NCBI RefSeq assembly: GCF_049639735.1
Contig: NZ_JBEVVA010000003.1
Location: 1,302,001 to 1,366,000, forward strand
DNA: 64,000 nt
Reading direction: 5' to 3'
Origin: Elusimicrobium simillimum
GTDB taxonomy: Bacteria; Elusimicrobiota; Elusimicrobia; Elusimicrobiales; Elusimicrobiaceae
Shown here piece after piece: positions 6,756-15,214 of this stretch. The notes beneath the pieces are model-generated. The model was not told where the DNA came from, did not search any database, and worked only from the letters and a program-made list of their open reading frames with translations. Made by a program: the position numbers and the translations under genes. Numbering within the stretch: position 1 is the first letter of the stretch; every line of letters starts with the position of its first letter.

Positions 6756-9002
6756 ATGGCAGATATAGAATTTGAAATAAAAGCAAGCAAAATAGGTCCT
6801 CATAAAAACTTAAATGCAAAATATGAGGTTAACTCATTGAAAATGGGGATTTTTGCAGAAAATGGCAGGGGAAAAACTTTTTTAAGCAGTCTTTTTAATT
6901 TGTTTAAACCAGAAGATAGCATTTTAGAGAGTATTCCAACTGAATTAATATCTTTAGGCGAAACAAATGGAGAATTTTATTTTTCTGTTAAAAATAAAAA
7001 CTCCCCAACCAAAGATTCTTTTAAGGCAGAACTGAATCGCAGCAATGGCGTTAATATTCCAGAAAGGGGTTCTTATATATTTCATGTTTTTAATGAACAT
7101 TTTATTAAAAACAATTTACAAACACATTCTTATACCACCGCATTATTAGATGTTCCTGGGGAAATACTTTTAGTTGGTAAAGAGAAAATAGATTTAAAAG
7201 AAGAAAAAGAAAAGTTAACAAAAATAAAAGAACAATTTGATGAAAAAGAAAATGCTCTTAAGCGAGAAATCAAAAAACTTCAGGACAGACTAAAAGCTTT
7301 AAAAGTATACGCCAGTCTTGAAGAGTTTTCCAAAATAACTTATGAAAATTTTATCACTCCAATTGACGAGACCTTGCCCTCCATTGAGACCATTAAAACT
7401 TCTTATGAAAAATCCTCTAGCATGCCAGAAACTAAGGATATTATAGAAATATCTTTTTTACTTGATAAAAAATTTCTAGATAATGTAGAAACTCTTTTAA
7501 AAACTTCTTATTCCAAGAGCACCATTTCTGAGATCGTGAAACAACGAATATCTGCTAATTCAGGCTTCTATGAAACCGGGTTAGCCTTAAAAATAGAGGA
7601 TTCTAAATGCCCTTTCTGCGAACAAAACTTGACTGATGCAGCATTGAAGGTCATAGAGATATATGAGAATTATTTCAATGATGAAGAAGCAAAAGTATTA
7701 AAAGAAATAGATAAATTTAAAACCCTTTCGGAAAGCTTAAACAAAAGCTTAATTCTATTAGAAAAAAATTATTTAGTAGCTAAAACAGCTTTTGATGAGA
7801 TAAAAAGCTATCTGCCGTCTTATTCTAATGTTTCTTTTCCAAATGTAGATCTTTTGGGGAATATAAAACCTTCTTTGGATACACTGATAAAACAATTAGA
7901 TGAAAAAAAGAAAGATATTGCTTCTAATATACATGAGAATATCGACATAAAAAATATTAAAAATAATTTCACGACATTGGAAAGCATTTTAAAACAATGT
8001 AATGCTCATATTCTTGGGATAAATACTGCGAAATCAAAAATCAGCAATGAAATTAGAATGCTTAAAAGACAATTATGCATCTCTGGCTTAAATGATCTGA
8101 AAAAAGCAAACAAAGAGCAGATTGAAGAATTATTTAAACTGGTCAAAGATAAAAATGATTTAGAAGTATCTATAAAAGAAAAAGAAAACAATGAAAAAGC
8201 TTTAAAAAAGGATATCGTCTATAATGAATTCTCTAGACTAATTCAAAGTTTTTTCCCAAACAAATATTCTTTTGATGTTGAAAGTGGAGAAATAACATTC
8301 CAAGACACTTCTATCCAAGACAAAATAAGCTATTTTTTTAGCGAAGGTGAACGTAGGGTTTTAAGCTTTTGCTTTTATTTGGCAATGACACACTCCTTAA
8401 TAGAAAATGATAGCGAGTATGAAAATCTTTTTTTCATAATTGACGACCCAATTTCAAGCCTAGATTTCAGATATAACTATGCCGTTTGTAACATAATAAA
8501 GGACATCTCTCGCCTTTTCCCCAAAATAAAGAGAGAAAGAATAATAATATTTACACATAGTCTAGAATTTATGAGTACCCTTATAAGGAATCATGTTATA
8601 AATGGACAGTTTTTTATCTCTAGAGAAGGAGAATTAAAAAGAATGGGGAATAAGGCATTGCTTCCCTACTACTCCCATTTAGAAGATATTTTATATGTTT
8701 CTAAATTAATACCTGGTATAGAATGTTCATTCTTACATACAATTCCTAATTCTATCAGACATGTTTTGGAAACTATATGCAAATTTACCGAACACAGAGA
8801 TAAAAATTTAGACGATTTTATCCAAGAAAACGATATCCTTAAGAGCAATGCGTATTTGCAACAAATGATTAATGACCTATCCCATGGAAACTGGCGATTA
8901 GAAAAACCTATTTGTGAAGAGGAACTACAAAAATCCTGTGAAACCGTGTGCAAATACATTGAGTCTAAATTCAAGGGCCAAATAGACAGTCTCTCCGCTT
9001 AA
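6756..9002 (+). CDS. RloC/PrrC-like ATPase with zinc-hook motif
   Basis: A 748-residue SMC-like ABC ATPase. Seen in order: Walker A (AENGRGKT, 34-41), a coiled coil (about 145-200), a CPFC zinc-hook motif (285-288), a second coiled coil to about 490, the ABC signature SEGERR (529-534), Walker B (LFFIIDD, 558-564), the D-loop SSLD (567-570) and the H-loop FTHS (His601). After the ATPase head, Arg668-x3-Glu672 and His710 (LSHGNW) resemble the Arg/Glu/His triad of the PrrC and RloC anticodon nucleases. Length and zinc hook fit RloC better than PrrC, which is about 400 residues. If active it would cut tRNA anticodons on sensing phage or DNA damage. Nuclease activity is inferred from a short motif only. 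It is co-transcribed with the upstream phosphatase. Confidence 0.8.
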   Translation: MADIEFEIKASKIGPHKNLNAKYEVNSLKMGIFAENGRGKTFLSSLFNLFKPEDSILESIPTELISLGETNGEFYFSVKNKNSPTKDSFKAELNRSNGVNIPERGSYIFHVFNEHFIKNNLQTHSYTTALLDVPGEILLVGKEKIDLKEEKEKLTKIKEQFDEKENALKREIKKLQDRLKALKVYASLEEFSKITYENFITPIDETLPSIETIKTSYEKSSSMPETKDIIEISFLLDKKFLDNVETLLKTSYSKSTISEIVKQRISANSGFYETGLALKIEDSKCPFCEQNLTDAALKVIEIYENYFNDEEAKVLKEIDKFKTLSESLNKSLILLEKNYLVAKTAFDEIKSYLPSYSNVSFPNVDLLGNIKPSLDTLIKQLDEKKKDIASNIHENIDIKNIKNNFTTLESILKQCNAHILGINTAKSKISNEIRMLKRQLCISGLNDLKKANKEQIEELFKLVKDKNDLEVSIKEKENNEKALKKDIVYNEFSRLIQSFFPNKYSFDVESGEITFQDTSIQDKISYFFSEGERRVLSFCFYLAMTHSLIENDSEYENLFFIIDDPISSLDFRYNYAVCNIIKDISRLFPKIKRERIIIFTHSLEFMSTLIRNHVINGQFFISREGELKRMGNKALLPYYSHLEDILYVSKLIPGIECSFLHTIPNSIRHVLETICKFTEHRDKNLDDFIQENDILKSNAYLQQMINDLSHGNWRLEKPICEEELQKSCETVCKYIESKFKGQIDSLSA

Positions 9003-9524
9003 AAAACCGAAAACAAAAATACAATCTGAATTTATTGCGAAAAATGACAAAATAATTGTATTTTAATAGCAAATCCACTAACTTTCTGAACGCGGGAATT
9101 ATGGCCTTTTGTATTGGCAAAAATACCTCTTAAACTCAAATGTTTTAAACACATGGGGAGGTAGCCCTTTCATTGCAGAATCCCTACACACTATAATTAA
9201 ATTCCGTAGCCCTTAAAGACCTATACCCTATTTTTATTCTTAGGGAATTTGAAATGTTACTCTTTCATTTATATAGGCGAAAGGCACTTCAACACCGAAA
9301 AAGAAGCCACTAAAACCCTTTAAAACATGTATTTTCCCTGTTAACAGGGAATAACTGCGAAGATACCTCCGCCATTGCTGTAAGCTAGACGCACTTCATT
9401 GCAGCGCACCATTATAAAGGGGCACACTTAAAAGTGTGCCCCTTTTGCATTTTTAAATTATTCCTACCACGAGAGTTTTTGTGGTTTTACCCCTTACTAT
9501 TCTTGTATAGGTCTATACAATCAC
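9003..9524. other. Non-coding spacer ending in a strong terminator
   Basis: No convincing ORF on either strand in 520 bp. It contains an imperfect AAAATACAAT...ATTGTATTTT pair just after the ATPase stop, an 18-bp perfect palindrome TTCCCTGTTAACAGGGAA (9334-9351) and a terminator (9416-9446). It could be a long 3' untranslated region or hold a small RNA ending at the terminator; nothing decides this. Confidence 0.4.
9416..9452. terminator. Perfect 14-bp terminator hairpin
   Basis: Arms 9416-9429 and 9432-9445 are perfectly complementary (AAAGGGGCACACTT with its reverse complement) with a two-base centre, followed by TTTTGCATTTTT. It separates the plus-strand ATPase operon from the convergent membrane-protein gene and may serve both. 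Confidence 0.9.
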
Positions 9525-10868
9525 CTATTTTCCAGAGGCACTCTTTCTCCCTTTTACATATTCTTTTAATAGAATTTTAATTTTTTCAATCTTTTCTAGA
9601 CTATTTAACGGGGAGTATTCTTTCACAGCCGGGATAATTTTAGCAAAGCAGTTCATATATTCTTTAAATAAATTAACTTGTTGCTCTTCCAAGATATTAA
9701 CCGAGCCTTCTATAATGGCCAACTCATCAGAGAGATCTTCATATATTTGAAAAGGAGCGGGAGTTTCACCAAGTTGAAATCTAAAATCATAGTCAAATTT
9801 TTGATAATCATCTTCCAAGATCTTTAATTCTATTTTTATTCGCTCAATCTCGCTTCTTTTCCAGGCTATAAAATTTAATAAAAATGAAAGATCTCTACAA
9901 ATAATAGTATCAACACCTATCTCTGCCTTCTCATTATTTTTTAGATAGGAGAGAAGCTCAGGTAAAAGATTTTTCAAAGTATTAAATGGAATATCAATCG
10001 TTTTGGCCGTTATAGTTTCGCGAATTCGCTGTAATTCGCTTTCAATTGCTTCTCCACATGTTTCACCCGTTATAAAAAACCTCAGTCTCTTCCGCACAGT
10101 CGCGACACTAATTCTATTGGACAAAAAGTCTCTTTTGATTTTGATCGTAGTATTATAAAGCCTGCTCTTAGAAAAAATTGCTAATATCTTATCTATTAAA
10201 AATGTTATCGCAAATAACATAAATGCATATTTTATATCTACCATGTTCAAATCCAATTCTTTAAAACAGGCAAAAACTGATAGTACTGTTCCAATAATTA
10301 TGACAATAAAAGCCACACGATCAATATAATTATATTTTGAGTTCGGGATAGTATATGAAATATGCTTTCCATAAGTTATATTCATATAAAAAAACAAATA
10401 GAAGAATAAAGACCAAAGTATAAGACTTATTGGAATCAAAAAATAATAAATTTTAGGCAGTGGAAAGAAAAGCCACAATACGGCAAGTCCAAAAGTATAT
10501 ATAACGGATAAAAGCCAACAAGAAGGAGTTAAACTATATACTAGAACTGAAAGATGTTCTGTGGATATTAGTGCCCGTTTCTTGATTGCAAGCATATCCA
10601 CCCTAAACCATACGACTATACAAATATGCCAAACTAAAACTAAAGAGATATAAAGTTGTAAAACACTAGGAAAACAAAAAGGATTTGCACTCGTATCTGA
10701 GAGCATTTCCAAAAATAACCATATCAATGCCGCGACTGCAAATATTAGCACTTGGAAACTCAAACCATGCTTTTGTAGGTTCTTTTCTGCCAAATCAGTT
10801 TCTGCATCAAGAAGGTGCAATATCTTCTCATCGGCCATTGCGTTAAGTTTATCTTGTTCCTTTTCCAT
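9525..10868 (-). CDS. Multi-spanning membrane protein with coiled-coil tail
   Basis: A 447-residue protein I do not recognise. About six hydrophobic segments lie between residues 36 and 225 (for example VLIFAVAALIWLFLEML and FLIPISLILWSLFFYLFFY). The C-terminal half is cytoplasmic, helical and charged, with heptad-like runs (AWKRSEIERIKIELKILEDDY) suggesting a coiled coil. The start at 10868 lies 30 bp after the stop of the HEPN-motif gene on the same strand, so they are likely co-transcribed. A membrane effector or sensor paired with a HEPN protein is a common defence layout, but function here is inference. Confidence 0.65.
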   Translation of the reverse strand: MEKEQDKLNAMADEKILHLLDAETDLAEKNLQKHGLSFQVLIFAVAALIWLFLEMLSDTSANPFCFPSVLQLYISLVLVWHICIVVWFRVDMLAIKKRALISTEHLSVLVYSLTPSCWLLSVIYTFGLAVLWLFFPLPKIYYFLIPISLILWSLFFYLFFYMNITYGKHISYTIPNSKYNYIDRVAFIVIIIGTVLSVFACFKELDLNMVDIKYAFMLFAITFLIDKILAIFSKSRLYNTTIKIKRDFLSNRISVATVRKRLRFFITGETCGEAIESELQRIRETITAKTIDIPFNTLKNLLPELLSYLKNNEKAEIGVDTIICRDLSFLLNFIAWKRSEIERIKIELKILEDDYQKFDYDFRFQLGETPAPFQIYEDLSDELAIIEGSVNILEEQQVNLFKEYMNCFAKIIPAVKEYSPLNSLEKIEKIKILLKEYVKGRKSASGK

Positions 10869-10898
10869 ATCTTATTATAATAATTTAAAATTATTTCC

Positions 10899-11678
10899 TT
10901 AAAGACTTTGAGTCCATATTTTTTTCCTGCTCTCTAAAGAATTGACAACTTCTTTCTTTAAAACGTCTACTGAGATTATCATTGCAAAAAGTAAATAATA
11001 TATTTCTTCAGAAGAAAAAGAAACAATTTCTCCCTTTTTAAAAATTTTATTTTGCATAGTTATGGAAAAAGAAAATTCCAAAGACCCGTTTGGTGCTTTT
11101 ATGTGTCTACCTAATGGGACCTGAACTTCCTCACCTGTATCTATATTTTTGATTATACTATTAAAAACCGGGAGAACTAAAATAAGATTTTCCTTGTCCA
11201 CGATGCTCATATTGTGGGTTATTATATTTCTTATATCCTGTATAGCCTGCAAAAAAGCCAGGTCTAATTTCTGACTATTTATTAACAAAGCAACTTGTTT
11301 TAATTTCTCAGGAAAAGATTTTCTAGAAAAATTTTTAACCGCCGTACCCATTGATAAACCAGCTGTCTCTTTGTCATTATCAATTGAGTGAAAAAAGCTA
11401 AATATCTTTACCATCGTTTTTTCGAATAGCTCTATCATTTCTCTTAACGAATTTTTTACTACAAAACTCTTGAATTCATCAAATATCTCCAGAAAAGATT
11501 CTGATTTTACTGGAAGGGAAAAGAGAGAGGCGCCATCTACAATGTCCCATGATTCAATATTAATCTTATTTTTACCATTTAATGCTATTGCAAGAAAAAG
11601 GGATGCCCTGCTTATTCCACACATTGTTGGATAAAAAAGCGTCTCAATATTTTTTTTATTATTTGAATATTTCTGCAT
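10899..11678 (-). CDS. HEPN-motif protein
   Basis: A 259-residue mostly helical protein. Residues 150-155 read RNIITH, the R-x4-H signature of HEPN ribonucleases with the usual polar residue after Arg, set in a helix (LAFLQAIQDIRNIITHN). Helices before it (60-140) fit the HEPN bundle; residues 165-235 look like a beta-rich extension with a final helix. If catalytic it would cleave RNA as a dimer; HEPN proteins without toxicity also exist. It precedes the membrane coiled-coil gene by 30 bp and follows two tiny ORFs on the same strand. No MNT-type nucleotidyltransferase antitoxin is present nearby. Confidence 0.6.
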   Translation of the reverse strand: MQKYSNNKKNIETLFYPTMCGISRASLFLAIALNGKNKINIESWDIVDGASLFSLPVKSESFLEIFDEFKSFVVKNSLREMIELFEKTMVKIFSFFHSIDNDKETAGLSMGTAVKNFSRKSFPEKLKQVALLINSQKLDLAFLQAIQDIRNIITHNMSIVDKENLILVLPVFNSIIKNIDTGEEVQVPLGRHIKAPNGSLEFSFSITMQNKIFKKGEIVSFSSEEIYYLLFAMIISVDVLKKEVVNSLESRKKIWTQSL

Positions 11679-11709
11679 AATTCTATTTTACCAATTCCCC
11701 GATATTTTT

Positions 11710-11799
11710 CTAAGGAATTGGAGCAGACTTGTAGTTTTCATAGTCTTTGTAATGCAAATAGAATTGAATATCTCTATCATAAAAACTAACGCATTTCAT
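11710..11799 (-). CDS. Tiny ORF 2, translationally coupled
   Basis: A 29-residue ORF (begins MKCVSFYDRD, ends YKSAPIP, rich in Tyr and Asp). Its ATG overlaps the stop of the upstream 33-residue ORF in an ATGA, which is typical of coupled translation. It has no recognisable family and no own Shine-Dalgarno. It lies 31 bp upstream of the HEPN-motif gene. It may be a small peptide, a remnant of a longer gene, or chance; the exact overlap is the main argument for it. Confidence 0.35.
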   Translation of the reverse strand: MKCVSFYDRDIQFYLHYKDYENYKSAPIP

Positions 11800-11897
11800 A
11801 ATTTTCCCACTATTTCTTCAAGCTGCTCTTCCATGGTTGCACAATGATCTAGATTAAACATATGCGAAGATTCTACTGTTTTAATATTCTTATTCAT
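11796..11897 (-). CDS. Tiny ORF 1 with strong ribosome-binding site
   Basis: A 33-residue ORF (begins MNKNIKTVES, ends EEIVGKL) with AAGGAGAG placed eight bases before its ATG. The single cysteine is in FNLDHCA. It is too short for domain recognition. It ends in ATGA overlap with a second tiny ORF, and both precede the HEPN-motif and membrane genes on the same strand. Possibilities are a leader peptide controlling the downstream genes, a small antitoxin, a peptide precursor, or a degraded gene. Confidence 0.4.
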   Translation of the reverse strand: MNKNIKTVESSHMFNLDHCATMEEQLEEIVGKL

Positions 11898-11991
11898 AAG
11901 CTACTCTCCTTTTTTTATCTTTTTGTTTTAAATATAAATAGAACAGAAACTTTGATAGATTCATCAACCCCAGTATCTTTTCTTTACTAGA

Positions 11992-13250
11992 TCACATTAA
12001 ATATTCAGATTCTATCCCGTAGAAAATACGATGGGTAAAGACTGTAATACCCAGTATTATTAACCCCGCCGCGTAAAATGGGGAATACATATTACCGTCT
12101 ATATTGTCAAAAATAATGCCATATATAAATTGCCCCAACGCAATCGTGCACATACAAACACAAATAAAACATGAAATAACCTTGCCAATTAAGTCTTTGG
12201 GCGTTAAAAGCTGCAAATATGTCATTACCTGAATTTGAAATAATGTAGATAACGCCACTAATAAACTTCCCCCCGCCACCAGCATAATATAAACCACCAT
12301 TGGCACTTTTAACGCGTGCAGCGCGCCACCAGCCACAAGCATAGACAAAGCGCAGCCCGCTAAAATAAACGGGCACGCCTTTGAAGTTAGCTTTTTTGAC
12401 AGCATTCCCGCGCCCAGGCCCCCCAGCACGGCGCCCGCGCCTATAGCGCCTTGCGCGTAGCCGTATAAACGGCTGGCGCTATCCTGCCCAAACCCCAAAT
12501 ACCGGGTAATTAAAACAGGAAATCCTATCAAAACTAAAGGCGTTAGAAACAAGTTAATAGCCGCGAATATTAAAGATAACTTCCACAAAACAGGCTGTCT
12601 GTTAAACATAAAGTTAAAACTTTCTTTAAGATCATTAAACCCGGTAACAAAAATATTTGAGGTTGTTTTCTTCTTCTCAAATGGAATATTAATAAAAATT
12701 TCCATTACCGCCGAAGCAAAAAAGCAAACAATACTTACATAAAGAATAGGCGCCAGCCCAAAGACGGAAAACAATATCCCCCCGCCACCGGCCCCACCAT
12801 ACTTGACAAAGACGTTATCAGGTTAATAATAGAATTGCCCTGCATTATATACTTCTTTTCCAGCAAAACAGGCACACTGGCCTGCACTGCCGGCTGATAG
12901 GCGCCCTGTATTGCGTACAAAATAACCATTGTAACAGCGATAAGGGGCACAACACCCACCTTTCCCGCCATCAAATAAAACAAGCATATAAGCACGGCAG
13001 TGCTAAAATCCAAAATCACCATAATATTTCTTTTATTACCGCGGTCGGCAATTATCCCCCCTATAGGGAATAATATAAGCATAGGAATAAAAGAGACCGC
13101 CAAAATTGTGCCAAACAAAGCCGCGGAGCCTGTCTCCCGCAACAAATACAGCGGCAGGGCGTACCTTAATATCTGGTTGCCGAATATAGAAATAATCTGC
13201 CCCGCCGCCACAAGCATAAAATCTTTTGAAAACGGAATTTTCTTACACAT
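11992..13250 (-). pseudogene. MFS exporter split by a frameshift
   Basis: Two adjoining frames together make a complete MFS_3-like drug exporter of about 420 residues. The first part (13250 to about 12784) carries TM1-5, including GGIIADRGNKR between TM2 and TM3; the second (about 12783 to 11992) carries TM6-12. The first frame runs through GPVAGG into an unrelated tail (YCFPSLGWRLFFM) and stops at 12735, while the natural continuation ILFSVFGLAP is in the -1 frame. The break falls at a run of six G (plus-strand C6, 12778-12783); one more G would restore the frame. Either a real mutation, phase variation, -1 slippage or a sequencing error could explain it. A MarR gene sits directly upstream and has its own terminator. 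Confidence 0.8.
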
Positions 13251-13337
13251 AAAAATTACTTCTCCTTTTAATAGGCCCTACAAACAGGTTATCTTTCTTC
13301 TGACAAACCATGCTTTTGTTTCCATGGAAGCATAATT

Positions 13338-13366
13338 ATAATATCACTATTTTGCTTCCTTGTCAA
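13338..13366 (-). promoter_or_regulatory. Sigma70-type promoter of the MFS gene with operator-like repeat
   Basis: On the minus strand TTGACA (13366-13361), 17 bases, then TATTAT (13343-13338). An inverted pair GGAAGCA...TGCTTCC brackets the -10 region, and TTCCATGGAA, a 10-bp palindrome, lies just downstream. This is a plausible operator for the adjacent MarR protein; binding is inferred. Confidence 0.65.
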
Positions 13367-13374
13367 CAAAATGG

Positions 13375-13411
13375 CAATAAAAATATAGCCCGCCCCCGTT
13401 GTGGGGCGGGC
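13375..13411 (-). terminator. Terminator of the MarR gene
   Basis: GCCCGCCCC (13388-13396) pairs with GGGGCGGGC (13403-13411); on the minus strand the stem is followed by TATATTTTTATT. It lies between the marR stop and the MFS promoter, so the two genes are separate transcripts. Confidence 0.85.
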
Positions 13412-13444
13412 CGCGCTTTACCGCTTAAATTTAATCCCGGGCGC

Positions 13445-13906
13445 TTATTTAGCGCCGCGTTTATTTATTTCAGTGTCCAGGTGTTTGTTGTATTTTTCCA
13501 CAAAGCTAAGTATGCTGTCAAACTGCTGGGCGGTTACACTGTCAAACACAACTTTATCACGTTTAGCAAACTCTTTATGCAGACTTTCATGTGTTTTATT
13601 AACCGCCTTACCCCGTTTAGTGAGCTTAAAATAAATTTCTTTTTTGTTATCCGGGCTGCGGTAACTTTCTATAAGGCCTTTTTTCAATAATTTTTTAGTT
13701 AGCTTGCTTATTGCGCCGCTGGTCATGTAAAAATACTGCGCAAGCGTTGTCACATTGGCCCCGCTGTTGCCGGCTATATATTCAATGCAGTGCACCTCAG
13801 AAGACTTATAACCTTTAAGGCAGTCTTCCATCTTCAGCTTATTAAGCCAGGACATCTTATTATATATATTCCTAAAACCCGCCAGAACCTGCGCTCTTTT
13901 GTTCAT
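13445..13906 (-). CDS. MarR-family transcriptional regulator
   Basis: A 153-residue winged-helix protein with the MarR layout: a helical dimer region (1-40), a DNA-binding winged helix (about 41-105, with TLAQYFYMTSGAISKLTKKLLKKGLI as recognition segment and the wing SPDNKKEIYFKLTKRG), and a C-terminal dimer helix. It probably represses the downstream MFS exporter gene and responds to its substrate. The ATG at 13906 is preceded by CAGGTGATGGTT. A terminator after the gene and a separate promoter before the MFS gene argue for regulation in trans rather than one operon. Confidence 0.85.
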   Translation of the reverse strand: MNKRAQVLAGFRNIYNKMSWLNKLKMEDCLKGYKSSEVHCIEYIAGNSGANVTTLAQYFYMTSGAISKLTKKLLKKGLIESYRSPDNKKEIYFKLTKRGKAVNKTHESLHKEFAKRDKVVFDSVTAQQFDSILSFVEKYNKHLDTEINKRGAK

Positions 13907-14063
13907 ATAACCATCACCTGCCTGATATTTTAATTATAACTTTTTATTTCTGTTTCTTTAAAGCTTTTAACCTTTATGGTAAATAAGATTATAAAAATTC
14001 TACCGCTCGGTATATTTTTTTGTTATACTGTTTGTATAAATAATTTGTCAAAGGTTATATTTA

Positions 14064-14711
14064 ATGAAAAAATTTTTGCTGGCTTTACTCGCGCTTATGC
14101 CCCTGTCCCCTTTATGCGCGGTTGAATATAAAAAAGGCGACGTACAGTTAAGCGTCTCAATATCCACAGCCTACCCGTTTTTGGGCACCTGGGGCGGGGA
14201 ATATTATGTGGATAACCTAACCACTGGCGTAAGGCATGACGCAAAACTTGGTAAATGGAGCGTTGGCAGTAATTTGGAGGCGGTTTACTTTCTTAACAGC
14301 AGCATTGCCGTAGGACTGCAAACGGGCCACAATGAATTTGCCGACGTTATCGCCAGCGGCGTAGAAGAAGAAGTGGGCACAAATATTTCAAATATAATGT
14401 TTTTAACAAGATATTATTTTAATCCCGCCGCCAAATTTAAATATTATACCGCGGCTTCTATAGGCATAGCATTTCTTAAAGCATACGCTGATTTAGCCAA
14501 AAGAGAAGAGTTTGAAGACACTGGTTTTGGCGCTAAATTAGGTTTTGGCACGGAATATTACTTTGGCAAGAAGTGGGGCACCGGCGCTGAGTTAAGGTAC
14601 AACCACAACACTTTTAAAGTAGACAAAAACATATCCAACGGCGACAGAGTGCGCCTCTACCCGCGCGCTAACTATTTTTCATTTTCACTGCGTTTATTTC
14701 GCAAGTTTTAG
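14064..14711 (+). CDS. Outer-membrane beta-barrel protein
   Basis: A 215-residue protein with a cleavable signal peptide (MKKFLLALLALMPLSPLCA, cut before VEY). The mature part has alternating aromatic/glycine strands (GFGTEYYFGKKWGTGAELRYNHN) and ends in FSLRLFRKF, a typical outer-membrane insertion signal with terminal Phe. It fits the OmpW/OmpA-like small barrel class of about eight strands. No specific substrate can be read. It converges with the MerR gene, the two stops overlapping by four bases. Confidence 0.75.
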   Translation: MKKFLLALLALMPLSPLCAVEYKKGDVQLSVSISTAYPFLGTWGGEYYVDNLTTGVRHDAKLGKWSVGSNLEAVYFLNSSIAVGLQTGHNEFADVIASGVEEEVGTNISNIMFLTRYYFNPAAKFKYYTAASIGIAFLKAYADLAKREEFEDTGFGAKLGFGTEYYFGKKWGTGAELRYNHNTFKVDKNISNGDRVRLYPRANYFSFSLRLFRKF

Positions 14712-15166
14712 CTTACTCCGCAGGTTGTGCATTTTTGCTTTGTAGAACAGTTTTCTTTTTTAAGCGCGGCAAGATACTTTTTATGTTTTTGCACATAATC
14801 CAGACCGTGCTTTGCCGCCGTGTTGTAATACCAGATTTTAAAGTTAACTTTTTCTAAGTGTTTGTTTAACAGCGCCATTTGCTGTTCTATATTCTTTTTT
14901 TGCTGCTTAAACAGCTCAAGCCTTTGCCCTACGGTGCTATCCCCTTTTTGGCACAGTTCTATAAACTCTCGTATCTGCCGCACGGGCATGCCTGTTTGTT
15001 TAAGGCAGGTTATTATGCTAAGCCATTCAAAATCACTTTCCTTAAAGCTGCGTATGCCGCTGTCCGTCCTGTCCACAAAAGGCAGTAAACCCTCTTTATC
15101 ATAATAGCGCAGCGTATGCGCGGTTAAGCCGTAAATCTCGGCTACTTGGGCTATGGTATATTTCAT
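14708..15166 (-). CDS. MerR-family transcriptional regulator
   Basis: A 152-residue MerR protein: an N-terminal winged helix (IAQVAEIYGLTAHTLRYYDKEGLLP, 4-30), the second helix pair with TGMPVRQI, and a coiled-coil dimer region (85-125). The C-terminus has cysteines in KQKCTTCGVS, which could bind metal or sense redox. The family subtype resembles the aldehyde or electrophile-responsive MerR proteins that control SDR and flavin reductase genes. The ATG at 15166 has ACGGAGGA upstream. It is divergent from the flavoprotein operon, whose promoter has the stretched spacer expected for MerR control. Confidence 0.88.
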   Translation of the reverse strand: MKYTIAQVAEIYGLTAHTLRYYDKEGLLPFVDRTDSGIRSFKESDFEWLSIITCLKQTGMPVRQIREFIELCQKGDSTVGQRLELFKQQKKNIEQQMALLNKHLEKVNFKIWYYNTAAKHGLDYVQKHKKYLAALKKENCSTKQKCTTCGVS

Positions 15167-15214
15167 AAATCCTCCGTTTGTTACCCCTATTATAGCACAA
15201 TTAAAAAATAAAGC

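Noticed and set aside
12735..12784. Programmed -1 frameshift as the preferred reading of the MFS gene
   Set aside because: The heptamer fits, but there is no clear downstream pseudoknot or upstream Shine-Dalgarno enhancer, and a transporter gains nothing obvious from it; a lost G or variable tract is simpler.
13310..13690. 126-codon plus-strand opening over marR and its terminator
   Set aside because: It reads through the terminator hairpin and antisense to the MarR winged helix.
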